Positions 38,757 through 51,568 of a stretch of DNA of 64,000 bases are shown here, piece by piece. Made by a program: the position numbers and the translations under genes. The notes beneath the pieces are model-generated. The model saw only the letters and a program-made list of their open reading frames with translations. It ran no database searches and was not told the DNA's origin. Source of the stretch: Ursus arctos (taxonomy: Eukaryota; Chordata; Mammalia; Carnivora; Ursidae); NCBI RefSeq assembly GCF_023065955.2, contig NW_026622797.1, forward strand, positions 57,533,689 to 57,597,688. Reading direction: 5' to 3'. The first letter of the stretch is position 1; the number at the start of each line of letters is the position of its first letter.

Positions 38757-41574
38757 GGATAGTATTTTTCATGTCTCAAAGTTTGTGACTCTATATTAAT
38801 TTTTATTCTTCCAACATCCTGTGAGAGAGGTAGAGTAGATATGACCTATGAGTCTTACGTATTTATTTATTTTTTAAACAGAGGAGAGGGTTCTGCCCCA
38901 GAGACATCAAAAACTTTGCCTGTGGTCATTTTGAGGCAAAACTGGAACTGACTCCCAACCTTGGATTTTCCCCTTTTAACTTGCGGTCCCCTAATCTGAC
39001 AATCTTCACCCTCCAGAAAATGTATTCTTACTTTTTTCATTCATCATGCATTTGCATTCCACTCAGTATTATGCATTCCTGGTGCTAACAGAAATTGTGG
39101 ATGTACTTTAGTAAGAATGGAAATTTTGGTAAAAATGGGTTTCCATGGTTACACTATGATGGTTATTTTGGGGATTCCCACATTAAAATAGACATGTTTC
39201 TGCTTGAATAATAGCTGTCAAGTTCTCCTTTTCTTTTTCTTTCCTTTTTTTTTTTTTTTTTTTTACATTCCAGTTGAAAGTCATCCTGGAGAAATAACAA
39301 TATAATTTTCACAGAAGTGTAAATAATGCTTTCCTTAGAGATGTAGGCCTGTTAATTTGAGACAAGCTGTAAGTCACAGAAACGAGGCTGTGATGGAGGA
39401 ATTTTACTTAGCAGCAAACAAGAGAGGTCCTTTTAGCTAGCAATGCCCTGAAAGCTTACCAGCCCCGAGCCTGCTGCTGCAAATTTCACGTCCTTTTAAA
39501 GACTGGTCTCAGTGGCCCAGTGCCAAAATCCGCTTCTTATTGTCTGAGTCAAAATCCACTTCCAGAGGTGTGTAAACACTCATAGCTATACTATTATTTT
39601 CTGCAAGTTATTTTTACAAAGCTTTTGACATCTGCTTTTTTCCCCCCAAATTTCCCACTGCTTTTCACACTGCCGGGAGGAAGTCACATCTTAAGTTCTT
39701 TGCTTGCCTGAGTTTCTCAGTGTTGTCTGCCTTAATCTCTGTAAACTCAGATCTATCGAAGGCCATGGTAGAATGTTTGTTATCCTTCATGTCATGTGAT
39801 ATTTATCTAGCTGCAGCAGTAATACTGTTGGTATTTGGGAAGAAATACCAGGCCACTTGTTTTAAATACCCCTGGCACTTTTATGCAGGTGTTGAGGGTA
39901 TGGGAGAGCTTCCTATCTTGGAATAACTGAGTTATCATCCTTTAAACAGAGACTATGTTTGCTACTAGTGGCTCTTAGGAGCTTACTACATGCAGGTGTG
40001 AGTAGGGGCGGGGGAGAAGGAGACACTCTGCCTGCTGTTGTGGGGTCACTAAGTGGCAACAACATTTATAGATTAATAACCTGTTATTAATGAGGAGAGA
40101 TGTTTTTCTTCCTTTAAAACAAGAACTACACTTCCTGATTCATTATTCACACACTCCAAATACACATGCAACCAGCTGGAACAGAAGAAAAACATGCACA
40201 CGGGTCATACACATTTTAGCTGCAAGGCAGTCTAGTCCCTACTTACTTGTTTATTTATATTTATTTATATATTTCCCTGCAGGGGCAGCAAAGCATTGAG
40301 GGTGACTTTAACATAAAACATGGTTTCACAAAGTAGGAGCTGACTCGCTCATCCTAACACAACTTCAGAGAGTGGGTTGCCCTGGAAAAGTAACATACAC
40401 CCTATAAGCCACAGGGTATCAAGCCACACTTGCCAGGTCTACTTGAACTTAGTACCCGGCCCCAGATCCCAGCACACTTCAGGCTCTGTCTAGACTCAGT
40501 GCATTTAGCAGCATTGTGGTATAATTCTAAAAATAAATAAAATGTGATATGTTTTAATGAAAATCAAAAGTTGCCTAAATAGAACTGCCCAATCCGTTAC
40601 ATTGCACAGATGTCATGTACTTGGTCCATTTCTGGCAAACACTGAGTGGGTCGCTTTATTTGTTTCACAGATATTTGAATTAGGGTGGGGAAGAGAGCGG
40701 AGGCTGAAAGCACTTCCTCTTTCCTGGTTTGAAGGTTTTTCTCTCCTTCAGGAGAACAAAACAGAATTTTGTTCAGGAAAATAAAACCATTTCCTCCCAA
40801 TACGGAAACAGTGGATATTTATTATTGTGACTAGCTCTTTTTCAATTATAAAAGACTGGATTTTTCTGATGAATCCAGAGAAAGTTGAGTACCACTTCAT
40901 AAAATCAGTGTGTTGGCTTTTTCAAGTTGTAAGGAACAATAACATGTTCTGGGACCTTCGCTGGCAGAGTTGACCCAGCGAATCCGTGGGGAAAGGCAGA
41001 AGGCTGGGAAGCTGCCTCCGAATTAAAGAGCCAGACCTCACTGAGGACTGGGACATTTTCTACTAGATGACAACTCCATCAGGTGGACTTCCGGTGACTT
41101 GGCCTTTCCCCATTACTTTTCTATCTGTTCTCCCTTCCTGTTTCACCAAGAACTCCTCTCACAGTCTATCTCCTGGGGTCATAGCCAGTCGGTGAGGGGC
41201 CATCCAGCGTGGTGCCTGACTGTGAGCATTGTTCTTTCTTCCAGGTATTTTCTGGGCTGGGGATCTGAGCCGGGCTGGCCAATGTGGCAGGGTCACAGGG
41301 GACGAAGCAAGCAATACAGCTCCCACCATGGAGGAATGGATATGTAAGTGTGTCCCTGAGTAGAAATCTCTTCAGATATATTATGTACTACATACCTACT
41401 TGTTATGGATTACATAATGTGCATCTTCTACTAAAACGTATGTTCTGGAATATAGTCTCCTAATTGTGCCGGGCCACATAAGCTTTCAGTACGTGTTGCT
41501 GTAATGTGCAAAGGAATCTGACCTTCTGCTTCTCATGCTCACAGCTCTGTAAGAGCAAAGAATGTCTCATATGC
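38757..41574 (+). other. Intergenic stretch, no gene recognised
   Basis: Unique sequence with a T run at 39246-39264. The part 39270-39560 is repeat-free and of enhancer-like mixed composition. Frames at 39720-39926 and 40557-40800 have no recognised domain. Confidence 0.4.
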
Positions 41575-41690
41575 GATTGAGGTAATAATACACAGAATAA
41601 TACAATTCTAGCCCTGGAGAATTGTTATAAGACTCAAATCAGTCATTCTTGTGAAAAATGGTTTAGAAAGTATGAGCTAGTGCTATAGAT
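41575..41690 (+). repeat. Weak MIR 3' fragment, sense
   Basis: GAATTGTTATAAGACTCAAA and AAAATGGTTTAGAAAGTATG resemble the MIR 3' half. Low certainty. Confidence 0.4.
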
Positions 41691-42354
41691 ATCTAAAGAA
41701 TTATTCTTAGATAGGTGTTCAAAGCCGGATTTAGCAGAATTGTAAAAGAGGAAAAAAAATCAGACTTCTGGAAATTTTTGTCCATGCTTTTGAGAATTTG
41801 TGCTTAAGTTTTGGAAGACGTGTGTTCTGCGGGTACCTGGACGGCGTGAATAGCATCTCATGGTATTCAACTCTATCAGCATGTTGCTTCTCTCAATAGC
41901 TCAGAATAAGTAATGTGTGGGTTTCCTTTCTATGAAAATTCTTCATCCAAGCAGGAATAGAAAAGGACTAAATCTTGTGCCCACTAGAAAGAGAGAGAAC
42001 TCTGTAAGGATAAAAGGCGGGGCGAGTAAAGAGGAGTGAAAAGGAAAGCTGAGTGTTTCAGGGCAGGTGCATGGAGGACAGTTAGGATGGAATCAGAGAG
42101 TTTGTGGGGAGCAGGTGGCTTCCTGTATGGAGTCCATGGAGAACGGCAGAGATGGGGAGAGGGGGTTTGAGGTTGTTTTACTGCACAACATTGTCTCTTC
42201 CACCTCCCCACCTGTCCCACGTAGCTTCTGAAGATCCCAAATGAAAATGATGCTTTTAAAAATGCAGTGGGCTCCAGGGTCATCCGTATTATTTGGAAAG
42301 TCCCTTCAAAATGATTATTCGTTGAAAAAAAATTTCTTGATCACCTACAGTATT

Positions 42355-42475
42355 CCACGAGTTTTGTCTGATCCTTTCATATTATCTTGTGGAACTCAAA
42401 CAGCGACATAGCAGAAAGGAGCATTATCTCCATGTTATAATGAGTAGATTGAGGCCCAGAAAGAAGAACCGCCTA
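42355..42475 (-). repeat. MIR-like fragment, antisense
   Basis: CATGTTATAATGAGTAGATT followed by GAGGCCCAGAAAGAAG matches the complement of the MIR core; it abuts the MER5A copy. Confidence 0.5.
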
Positions 42476-42478
42476 CAT

Positions 42479-42655
42479 CAGGTGTTCTCAGATGTCACCC
42501 CATCAGAATCACCCGGAGAACTTGTCAAAACTCAGGTGGCTGGGCCCTAGCTCCAGAAGCTGCTAATTGAGTAGGTCTGGGTTGGAGTCTGAGAATTCGC
42601 ATTTCTCACGTGTTTGCGGGATATACCGGACCACCACCCTTTAAGAATCAGTGGT
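42479..42655 (+). mobile_element. MER5A non-autonomous hAT DNA transposon
   Basis: GTGTTCTCAGATGTCACC, CATCAGAATCACCCGGAGAA, TAATTGAGTAGGTCTGGGTT and TGAGAATTCGCATTTC follow the MER5A consensus end to end, with CTTTAAGAATCAGTGG as the far inverted terminus. Confidence 0.82.
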
Positions 42656-42759
42656 GTAATGTCATTTCTCTGTGAAGCACAGCAGCCAGGATTTGAGCGA
42701 GGTCTGCGCGACCACAGAGCTCGCTTCGTTCCCACCGATCCTCGCAGCCTCTACAGGCT

Positions 42760-42882
42760 CGTGCCTCTAACTGCACGTTAGAACCACTGGAGGCACCTCC
42801 GGAGGCCCAGGCCCCACCTCAGGAGTTCGTAAAACTTCCCGGGTGTTTCCAATGGGCAGCTAAGGTTGACACTCCCTGTTAT
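42760..42882 (+). mobile_element. Second MER5/Charlie-like transposon fragment
   Basis: GCACGTTAGAACCACTGGAG, GGCCCAGGCCCCACCTCAGG and AACTTCCCGGGTGTTTCCAA then GCAGCTAAGGTTGACA match a MER5-related hAT element. Family name uncertain. Confidence 0.55.
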
Positions 42883-43059
42883 AAGAAAGCATGGAATAGG
42901 GCTTACATGTTCCCTGGGTTCTAGAGCCTCCGTTTGCGCGTGGCTGTGCGGACACGTACGTGCGCGTAGAAAGGGCATGAGATGCATGCATCCGCTCTAG
43001 CCCAAAGCCTGAAGCAGTTGTTTCCTTATTTGGGTCTTCTCCAGTGATCCAGACAGTAA

Positions 43060-43240
43060 ATAAGCCAGGGCTTTGGGCTCCGACCCCCCTGGGGTTAAAC
43101 GCTCTTTAGGCCGCTTTGTAGCTGTGTAACCCAAGGCGAGTTCTTTATTAGTGCAGTTCTGTTGTTCATGTGGCATAAGATACTAGCATAGTAGGACCCG
43201 TACTGTGCTCCTCTGAGAGTGACTGGTTTGGCAGCTGTTA
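43060..43240 (+). repeat. MIR SINE, sense, diverged
   Basis: GGGCTTTGGGCTCCGACC, GGTTAAACGCTC, and TGTAGCTGTGTAACCCAAGG are in MIR order. Confidence 0.55.
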
Positions 43241-44104
43241 TCCGCAACCAGCCTCTCCCAACATGTGGGTGTCTATCTGCTGGGGGCAGAGATGATGTTT
43301 GTGCCCCAACATGGCATTAAATAAAACTGAATCAGAGAAAGAGGAAATTGGTCCCTTTTCAATTTTTTCCAGCTAAGTTATGGTAAAGGGAAAGTTTCGA
43401 CCTGGTGTAGCATGTCTTTGCAGCAACTCTAACCTTGCTAACGACCCTTTTTAATAAAACGGAGATTGGGCCTTCAGCTCAGAGCCTTGACGGATTACAG
43501 CATCTAGCTAGAATTTACTGACATTAAACATTTTTAGTTGTATTTGTTTTTATGGACGCTTTCTGTTTATGGTACTGGTTTCTCATTTTTATAATGCCAC
43601 ATAGAGTTTTCCTTAAATAAATATTTTCTTTGAAAATGCATAGTTTTCTTTAAAATAAGTGTGTAAGTTTTAAAAAGTGAGTTTCATACTACTATAAAAA
43701 AAACAATAGCATCTGTGGTATGTGGTTTTCTGAGTTTTGGAAAAAGCATCGTGAACCATGGCGTGTGAGGTATCTGATGATTGGTTTCCACCGATTGCGC
43801 AGACTTCCAGAAGACAAAGTCCCCATCACAGCTGGTGGTAAATTTAGCTAGTAATACCTCTTGTTTTCCATCCCAGAACTCACACCGCCCTCTGGCTTCT
43901 CAATCCCCACTCTGGTGGTGGTGGTGGGGGGGTACCTGTGGTACCAGTCCTGAACCTGGTCAGCATCAAGACCCTTTGGTATCCCAGGCTTGTCATCCAT
44001 TGAGGGAATGGGGGCGTAGCTTACTGTAAGTGTGGAGCCACACCCATTCCGAGGGGACTCATTTTGCAATCCAGTTTGCAACCCTCTGGTCTTGGTGGAA
44101 TTTG
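43241..44104 (+). other. Intergenic stretch, nothing recognised
   Basis: AT-rich sequence with a short GGT/GGGG run at 43912-43934. No gene or repeat recognised. Confidence 0.4.
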
Positions 44105-44562
44105 GTATGGCAGGCTTAATAATGGCCCCCCCAAAGATGTCTATGTGGTAGTCCCTGGAACCTGTGAATATGTTACCTTACATGGCAAAACGGACATTTT
44201 TTTCCCCCTGATGTTATTAAATTAAGGATGAAATGAGAAGATTGTCCTGGATTGGCTGAGCAGGTCCAATAAAGCCATGAGGGTCCTCGTAAGAGGGAGG
44301 CAGGAGGATGAAAGACCAGGCAATGTAAAGACTGAACCAGAAGTTGCAGTGGCGCCCTTTGAAGATGGAGGTGGGGGGCCACAAGCCAAGGAATAGAGGG
44401 TGCCTGTAGCAAAGGCAAAGGGGTGGATTTCCCCCTGAAGGAGCTCAGCCCTGTCAAGACATTTTAGACTTATGATCTCCAGAATTATCAGTTAATAAAT
44501 GTCTGTTGTTTCAGGCCACGAAGTTTGTGGTAATTTGCCATGGTAACAATAGGAAACTAAAA
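44105..44562 (+). repeat. MaLR/MLT1-like solo LTR, sense
   Basis: CTGTGAATATGTTACCTTAC, TGTCCTGGATTGGCTGAGCA, GGTCCTCGTAAGAGGGAGGC and the end AAGTTTGTGGTAATTTGCCA then AATAGGAAACTAA follow a mammalian MaLR-type LTR. No internal region follows, so it is a solo LTR. Confidence 0.7.
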
Positions 44563-46009
44563 TGTGGCCCATGGGAGGGGCTCGGTGACAGATGGTATCT
44601 GAGGCTCCAGGGGGAGCCCCTGCTGAAAGATTAGGCAGAACAGCCAGAGGGTCTGGACCCTGCATCGAATCTGCCTGGTGCTGCTATTCCATGATGCATG
44701 ATTCGCCATGTTCGTGCTTGGTGGGTCCAACACCCAACCAGGCCCAAGAAAAGAGGAGATCCTATAAGCCTGGGGGAAGGAGGTTGGGTTTGGGGGCAAT
44801 CAGAAGCTACATCCGAAGCAGACAGCTTTGGTTGCCAACCTGACTTCTGTTCTCCCTTTCTCCCACCTAAGCAGAAACTTAATTTTGTTCTAATTTCCTC
44901 TCCCCAATTGAGTGATGTTCTCCTGGGAAAGCTGGCTCCATCAGCAAGTTCCAGTGAGAATCGATTACTAAGCCATTTCAGCACATGGCATTTCCTGATG
45001 GCTACTAGTCCAGAAAAGAACACATGACCCCAGAAGCCCAGTAGGACTGAAGCAAAGGTCCTCTCTACACATGGAGAACAGCTTTACTCTCTCGTGTGAA
45101 TCAGAAGGTGATCTTTGGACCACAAAGGGAAACCAATTTTAGGAGAAGCTGTTGCTGAGGACAGAATAGCAGATGGACAGAAAGAAGCTGAGTCCTTGAG
45201 AACATAATAGACAAAATAGCTGATAATAGCATCCTATGTGAGGTACATTATTATTTAAAGGCAGTTTGAGTTGGCGTTACGTACAGCAAGAATAATTCTA
45301 TTAAAGCACTTTCTCATGTCTGAGTCCTCATCTCACACCTTCCTTGGTGGATGGTAAATGTGGTTTTCACTAAAAGAAACTTATATCTGCTGATAACACT
45401 TAGTAGCTAAAAAATAATGTCACTTTTCCTGTCTATTTTCTTCTGTCAAATTAAGTTTGTGATCTAAGTGGTAGGAAATAGGTATTTTTCTTCAAGAGAC
45501 CCAATAAATGTTAATATGAATAAAGACAAAAGCCACATGGATTATGAAATAACTTTATTTTTTCCCCAACTAGAGTGTAAGCTCTTAAAAGTACCTTGCC
45601 CACATCTGGTACTCAAATGTGTTTGGTTTCAATAGGCACTTTCTGAAAACATTACTTTATCCCGGGGATGGTAAATAGGTTTAATCTGGTGTGTCCTCTC
45701 CTACTGATTGTTGTGGATTTCTGAAGGTCTGCACTGAGAAGGATTCCAAGGCCCACTGGACCCAGGGTGAGAGGGTGCTGTGGCGACCAGCAATGTCTGT
45801 CACAGGCAGGGAATGGGGGTTGCTGAAATTACTGCCACTGTTCAGCACCCTCATCTTAACCCAAGAACATATCTCGTGAATGAAGGGAGTTCTAAGTTCC
45901 CTGGAGGCTGGTTATGTTTCCATATGAAGGTGAGTGGCTTCTTTGCTTATGGGTGAGTCAACCCTGCAAGGAAACCTTTCTTGTTATCTGTTGGTTTTCT
46001 TTCGTGCGC

Positions 46010-46057
<48 letters not shown>

Positions 46058-46144
46058 TTGTTTTTCAGACAACAGTTTCAGGAAATACAGTGGACAAATG
46101 CAGGGTTAGGTTTAATCTCTGTAGAAATCATCTCTTTATCAAAG
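44563..46144 (+). other. Intergenic stretch, partly unassigned repeat-like
   Basis: The segment 44985-45240 looks like an old interspersed repeat I cannot classify. An L2-like tail may lie at 45570-45655. Frames at 44592-45027 on both strands have no recognised domain. Confidence 0.35.
46003..46057. repeat. (GT)n microsatellite with CG start
   Basis: GTGCGCGCGCACGTGTGTGT and about 20 further GT units. The cysteine/valine-rich frames here are artefacts. Confidence 0.97.
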
Positions 46145-47047
46145 ACGGTCGTAGGCAGAATTCTGAGACGGCCTCAAGGTGCTCACACTGGTGCACCTGT
46201 GCACGGAGTGACGCGGGAGCTGTGAATATGATGGGATATCACTCTGATGATTATGTCATATTTTCACAAGGGTGAAGGGATTCTGCAGATGTAATTAAAG
46301 ACCCAAATCAGTTGACTGAGTTAATCCAAAGGGAGATTGTCTGAGTGGGCCCAATTTATTTTAAAAACCTACTGGATCCTTCCTAAAGAGAGGTATTCTC
46401 TCTCTCTCTTTTTTTTTCTCTCTCTCTCTCTCCTTTTAAGATTTTGTTTATTTATTTGAGACAGCATGAGGGGAGAGGAAGAGCAGAGGGAGAGGAAGAA
46501 GCAGACTCCCGCTGAGCAGGGAGTCCCACATGGGACTCAATCTCAGGACCCTGGTATCATGACCTGAGCCAAAGGCAGACGCTTAACAGACTGAGCCACC
46601 CAGGCACCCAAGAGATATTACCTTGTTGACCTGGAAGAAGTAGGTAAGCCACTGTTTTGTGAGAGGCCCTGTGACATGGAACTGAAGCAGCCCCGAGGAG
46701 CCACAAGAGACCCCAAATGAAGTCAGCGAGGAAGTAGGGACCTCGATCCTACAATTTCAAGGAAATGAATTCTGACAACAGTCACATGAGCTTGGAAGAG
46801 GAGCCCAAGCTCCAGAAAAGAACACAGATACTTAGTGTATCCTATAAATATTTAATTGAAAGATGGCTTGGAAAACATATGGGAGATATGAGGGTTACTT
46901 GTGGTCAACATCAAACTTAGTTAATCAAAAAGACTTAATGAGGAACATGGGAGTTATGTTGAACCATGACAGATGGTCATAAGTGTGTTTTGTTTTAAAC
47001 TGGTACGTTTGCGATAATTTGTAATGCAGCAAAAGAAAACTAATATA
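46145..47047 (+). repeat. MaLR/MLT1-like LTR split by a SINE, sense
   Basis: CGTAGGCAGAATTCTGAGAC at 46150, GGGATTCTGCAGATGTAATT, TGAGTGGGCCCAATTTATTT, then after the SINE GTTTTGTGAGAGGCCCTGTG and the end GATAATTTGTAATGCAGC to AAAGAAAACTAA keep LTR order. The SINE therefore inserted into an existing LTR. Confidence 0.62.
46430..46610 (-). mobile_element. SINEC inserted in the LTR, antisense
   Basis: TTTTAAGATTTTGTTTATTT, the GGGAGAGGAAGAGCAGAGGG tract and the head complement GAGCCACCCAGGCACCC identify it. A CT-rich expansion (46398-46434) sits at its tail. The target duplication is blurred (AGAGAGGTATT against AGAGATATT). Confidence 0.88.
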
Positions 47048-47446
47048 ATTACCATTAAATCATAAATGATAGAGGGAAGAATGAAAGAAAATGCTTGTGA
47101 CAAATAAACTAGTATGGACATTAGACGATGAAGAGAAAAGGCTGGCTCACATTCCATTCATGGATGAATGTACACAAACTGTATCCTGAACACCACTGGA
47201 CACATTGGTTTGTCCCTTTCCCAGCTGTATGAGCAGCATGGAGTCCACAGAATAGCTTATGATGCTTTTAAGACACCTAGAAGGCACTTCTGGGCCTTCT
47301 AGCATTTACTTGTTACTTTTTCTATGAACAGGGTAACATAAATGGAAATAAGTAAACAGCATCCCCTGATATCATTATTCCTACAAATATAACTGTTTAT
47401 TTCCACACAGTTCCCTTCACTTGTTGTCTACCTATAAACAAAATAT

Positions 47447-47648
47447 ATATATATATTTTAAAGATTTTATTTATTTATTTAACACAGATAGAGACAGCCA
47501 GCGAGAGAGGGAACACAAGCAGGGGGAGTGGGAGAGGAAGAAGCAGGCTCCCAGCGGAGGAGCCCGATGTGGGGCTCGATCCCAGAACGCCGGGATAACG
47601 CCCTGAGCCGAAGGCAGACGCCTAACCGCTGTGCCACCCAGGCGCCCC
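47447..47648 (-). mobile_element. SINEC of bear-type subfamily, antisense
   Basis: The body ACAGCCAGCGAGAGAGGGAA and the head complement GCTGTGCCACCCAGGCGCCC match the subfamily of the copy at 56340. The duplication TATAAACAAAATAT is identical at 47433-47446 and 47649-47662. Confidence 0.94.
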
Positions 47649-47689
47649 TATAAACAAAATATTTTAGATATGTAATGCATATAGACACA

Positions 47690-48880
47690 ATTTCGTATTC
47701 TTTAACGTTACATGATATGCACTTTTCATGTTCTTTCATGATCTTCAGTTATTTTTAATGGTTGAGTATCTTACTGAATTGATGTGCTAAAATTTCTTTA
47801 ATCATTTTCCTGTTTTTAGGAATTTAGATGATTCCTTTTTAAAATTTTTACTTCTGCTACTGTAAATAACATGGATTTTTCCTACCAAAGTTAACCATTT
47901 CCTATATATGGATTTTTTTGGATGATTACATAATTTTGGGGGGTTAAAGGTACAAACATTTCTTTGGACCTAATTGTTTCCCCCAAATTTTGCTGATGTA
48001 CACCCTGACCAGCAGTGTGAGTTGTGCTTATCTATTCATTTCAGGGTCTTCTTGCCAGCTTTAGAAATTCCTTTTTTAAATATTGGCCATTTATTTTTTT
48101 AAGCATAAGTTTCACTGAGGTGTAATTATATCTAATAAAACACACCCGTGTTCAACTCAATAGATCTTGGCGATTGCAGACATCCATGTAACCACCACCA
48201 AAATCAAGCTATAAAACATTTCCATTGCTCCTCAGAATTTTCTGGTGCCTGGTAGCAGTCAGCGTACCTCCCATCCTGTGCCCACGCAACCACTGCTCTG
48301 CTTTCAGTAAATCAGTTTTGCTAGTTTTACTAGAATTTCGTATAAATGGAATCATCTGGTCTGAACGTTTTTTTTGCCTGCCTTGTTTTGTTCAGCATAA
48401 TATATTTGAGGTTTATGCTTGTTGTGTATATTGGTAGTTTGGGTTTTTTTTTAATTACTAAGTACGATTCCATTGTATGGATATACCACAATTTGTTTAT
48501 TAATTGACTTACCCATTGGTGAACATGTGGGTTGATTTTAATTTTTTGGTGTTATGAATAAAGCTGATCTAAACATTTGTATACAGTCTTTCTATGGACA
48601 TACATTTTCATTTCTCTTGGGTAAATAGCTAGGAGTAGGATTTTTGGGTCACATGAAAGGCAAATATTTAACTTTTAGAAAATAGCCAAGTGGTTTTTTC
48701 AGTTTTTTCCCAAGTGGTTTTATCAGTTTACATTCTCACTAGCCAGGGATGGGAGTTCCAATTGCTCCATATCTTTGCCAACACTTGGTATAATCAGTCT
48801 TTTTAATTTTAACTATTCTAGCAGGTGTGAACTGGCAGGTCATTGTGGCTGGTCATTTAATTTTGATATGATTGTTATAT
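47690..48880 (-). mobile_element. Old LINE-1 3' regions, antisense (two pieces)
   Basis: TGATGTACACCCTGACCAGC marks the first piece. From 48090, GTTTCACTGAGGTGTAATTA, GTAACCACCACCAAAATCAA, CGTATAAATGGAATCATCTG and TATGAATAAAGCTGATCTAA are the complement of an L1M 3' UTR. A 24-bp local duplication occurs at about 48685-48730. Confidence 0.78.
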
Positions 48881-50579
48881 ACAGTTTTTGGGTAAAAACC
48901 AGGCTGTAAAATTTAATTTCTAATACTATATCAACGATAAGAGTAAATGGGATAGAGAAGTACTAGAAATTTAATTTCTATAATGAAAATAAGAGGAAAT
49001 TAAAGAAGCTGAAAAGAACCCATACTTTGCACAGGAAATGAAAATGCATTAAATAGACTTTATCATGTAAGATGATTTCCCAAAGTATGGCTACTTTGAT
49101 TTGTTTGAAATGAAGAGACTGCCAGACATCATGAGATGGGGCCGTGGAGGCCGCGTTAGCTCCGTGAGCAGCTTGGGAAAGCTTGAGACAGGCAGGGTGC
49201 CTGCAGGTAGCCTGGAGAAGCAGGCAAACATTCCTGAGGCAATGCACTGAGACCGAATGATTGCTTTTCTCATTGTGCTGATAGAGGTTGCATTATTAAA
49301 TACAGAATGCCGCTTCCCAGGTTAACTCTCTCTTTTGCCTCCTAAACCCAGGGACAAAGGGGATGGAATTGAATATTTACCATTGTCGGACAATGATCTC
49401 GCCTTCAATTTCTGCTCAACTTTGCTGTGCTGGGATAACATTTGGATTAGGTCTGTGGGAGTGAAAGGACAACGCCAGTCTATTGGCTAACCTGAACAGG
49501 GGTCAAGGAAAAGACAATACTCCCGAATCAGAGGTAATCATGCCCCAAACCCTCAGTCTCCGATGTGCTTCATGGATGGTCAGGGGCTTATTTCTGAGTC
49601 TAAAATCTTTGTGCAGCTAACCCCCTATACTATGAAAATTAAACTTACCGCTTTATGCAGAACTTGGTAAAATGTGGAGAGACGTGAAGGGGATGTAATT
49701 TCAATCGGGTGATCTTTAAAAGATAAGCACAAGATGATAAAAACGATGACATTCAATTTAGAAATTCTCACAAAACCAGTTGTACTCCATTCTCTGCAAC
49801 ATCGCTGATGATTATGTGTGTGCTGACATATTTTATCCTAATGGGATATCAGAAAGCTCACAACCTAAGAGAGATTGCCAAAGAATAGCGATTTTTGAGC
49901 AGCTTATCATCTGTGATGGGGGACAAAGGTCAACCAGTAACAGCCAGTGTGGATGAAATTGCTGTTTGGAATTATTTGAAACCACATCATCCTCACTACC
50001 CACTAATGTATCTTTTTCATTAACATTTATTTATATCTTTACAAAAAGGAATTTGAAGGGGCAGATTATGTATCTTGGTCTATGTGAGAGCCATAATGAA
50101 AACACACAGATTTAACCCCAATCCATCTTCTGTTCCTATTGAGACCAGATTTTCAAAATTCAATCAAATGAATAATGACTTACACTCTAATCCTTAGTTT
50201 TCTGAGATATGTCTTTTTCCAAATCATCTAAATAAAGACAAGACCACTTTGTTTATTTGTTTATTTATTTTTGCCCCAAGTTTTGGTTTTTAAATTTCAG
50301 TGCTGGGCTTGGAATACCAGAAACTAATAATATTTTTAAAAATATAGTAAGTGTGAAGTAATTGTGAGGTTACTCTTGCCCCCAAATATATAACTTGAAA
50401 CTTATGCCTCCAAGCAATGAGTACTTCAGAGAAGACTCCTGAGAGAATTAGACCCAGAATTCTCTTCTGGAGCTTTGATACATTTCAAACACTACAAATG
50501 AAAAGAAATAGCATATTGAAAATGGAGATCATATGTATGGTGTAGCTTTTCTGCAGAAATTCCTTAAAATAGAAAAAAA
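48881..50579 (+). other. Unique intergenic block, candidate conserved DNA
   Basis: No repeat is recognised from about 48900 to 50580. The part 49080-49980 has mixed composition with SOX-like CCATTGT at 49381 and GACAAAGGGG at 49352. These are short motifs and not evidence of function alone. Confidence 0.3.
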
Positions 50580-51060
50580 ATTGGCAATAAAGTGCTATTC
50601 CTTCAAGCTGAGAAATGGTGCCACGAAGCATCAATAGGGACTGGGTTAAATCCAACATGGTCCATCCTTCGTAAAGAATACTATTCAGCTGTTGAAAAGA
50701 AAGAGGTAGACTTACACATATTGGCTTGGCAAGATCTCTAAGACATATTTTTAAGTAAAAAAATGCATGGAACTATAATATTGTATAATCCCATTTATAC
50801 AAAAAAGACGTGACGTATAATTGCGATCTGAACACACATGTATGTAAACGCAAGGCATGCGTACCCAACTCTCGGCAGAAGTTACTTCTGGGAGCGGAGT
50901 AGGCGACTTTGCGTGAGCATGTGCGTGTGTGTATGGATGTGTTTGTGTGTTTGACAGGTGGCAGGAGAGGCAGTGAAACGGAAACTAACATGTTTGATAC
51001 CATATGATTCTCTTTGTTTGAATATTTTGCAAGACGAATTTAGGTAGATAACAACTACCC
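50580..51060 (+). mobile_element. Old LINE-1 (L1M) 3' UTR, sense
   Basis: GGGACTGGGTTAAATCCAAC, CTATTCAGCTGTTGAAAAGA, GGCAAGATCTCTAAGACATA and CCCATTTATACAAAAAAGA keep L1M 3' UTR order. Confidence 0.68.
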
Positions 51061-51154
51061 CCAAACAGAAAAGAAAAGGTTTAATTAGATATATCTTCAG
51101 TGAACCCAAGGTTATAATATAACACTGGTATACACCCAAATCTTTAACATTTTC

Positions 51155-51358
51155 TTCTTTCTTTTTTTTTTTTTTAAGATTTTATTTATTTATTTGACAG
51201 AGAGATAGCACAAGCAGAGGGAGCAGCAGGCAGGGAAAGAGGAAGAAGCAGGCTCCCAATGGAGCAGGGAGCCGGATGCTGGGCTCGATCCCATGACCCT
51301 GGGATCATGACCCGAGTGGAAGGCAGCTGCTTAACCAACTGAGCCACCCAGGAGCTCC
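51155..51358 (-). mobile_element. SINEC, antisense
   Basis: A T-rich tail, AAGATTTTATTTATTTATTT, AGAAGCAGGCTCCCAATGGA and the head complement ACTGAGCCACCCAGGAGCTC identify it. The repeat AACATTTTC flanks it at 51146-51154 and 51359-51367. Confidence 0.92.
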
Positions 51359-51479
51359 AACATTTTCATTAATAGCAAAATGGAATACTGTTCTGGAATC
51401 AGTTGTTCGGTGCCAATTCATTGAAGAGGGAAATAAATACAGACACAGTCCAATGACGAGTGGTAAACTCCGTAGGTGC

Positions 51480-51568
51480 CTTGCTCTCTACCCTATCCCT
51501 CATGCCTAGCACGGGTCCCAACATTAAACAGGGATTCAATAAATACTAGTTGAATAAATGTTTTCAGT
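51480..51568 (+). repeat. LINE-2 3' tail, sense
   Basis: CCTCATGCCTAGCACGGGTC then GATTCAATAAATACTAGTTG and AATAAATG is the L2 tail pattern. Confidence 0.58.
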
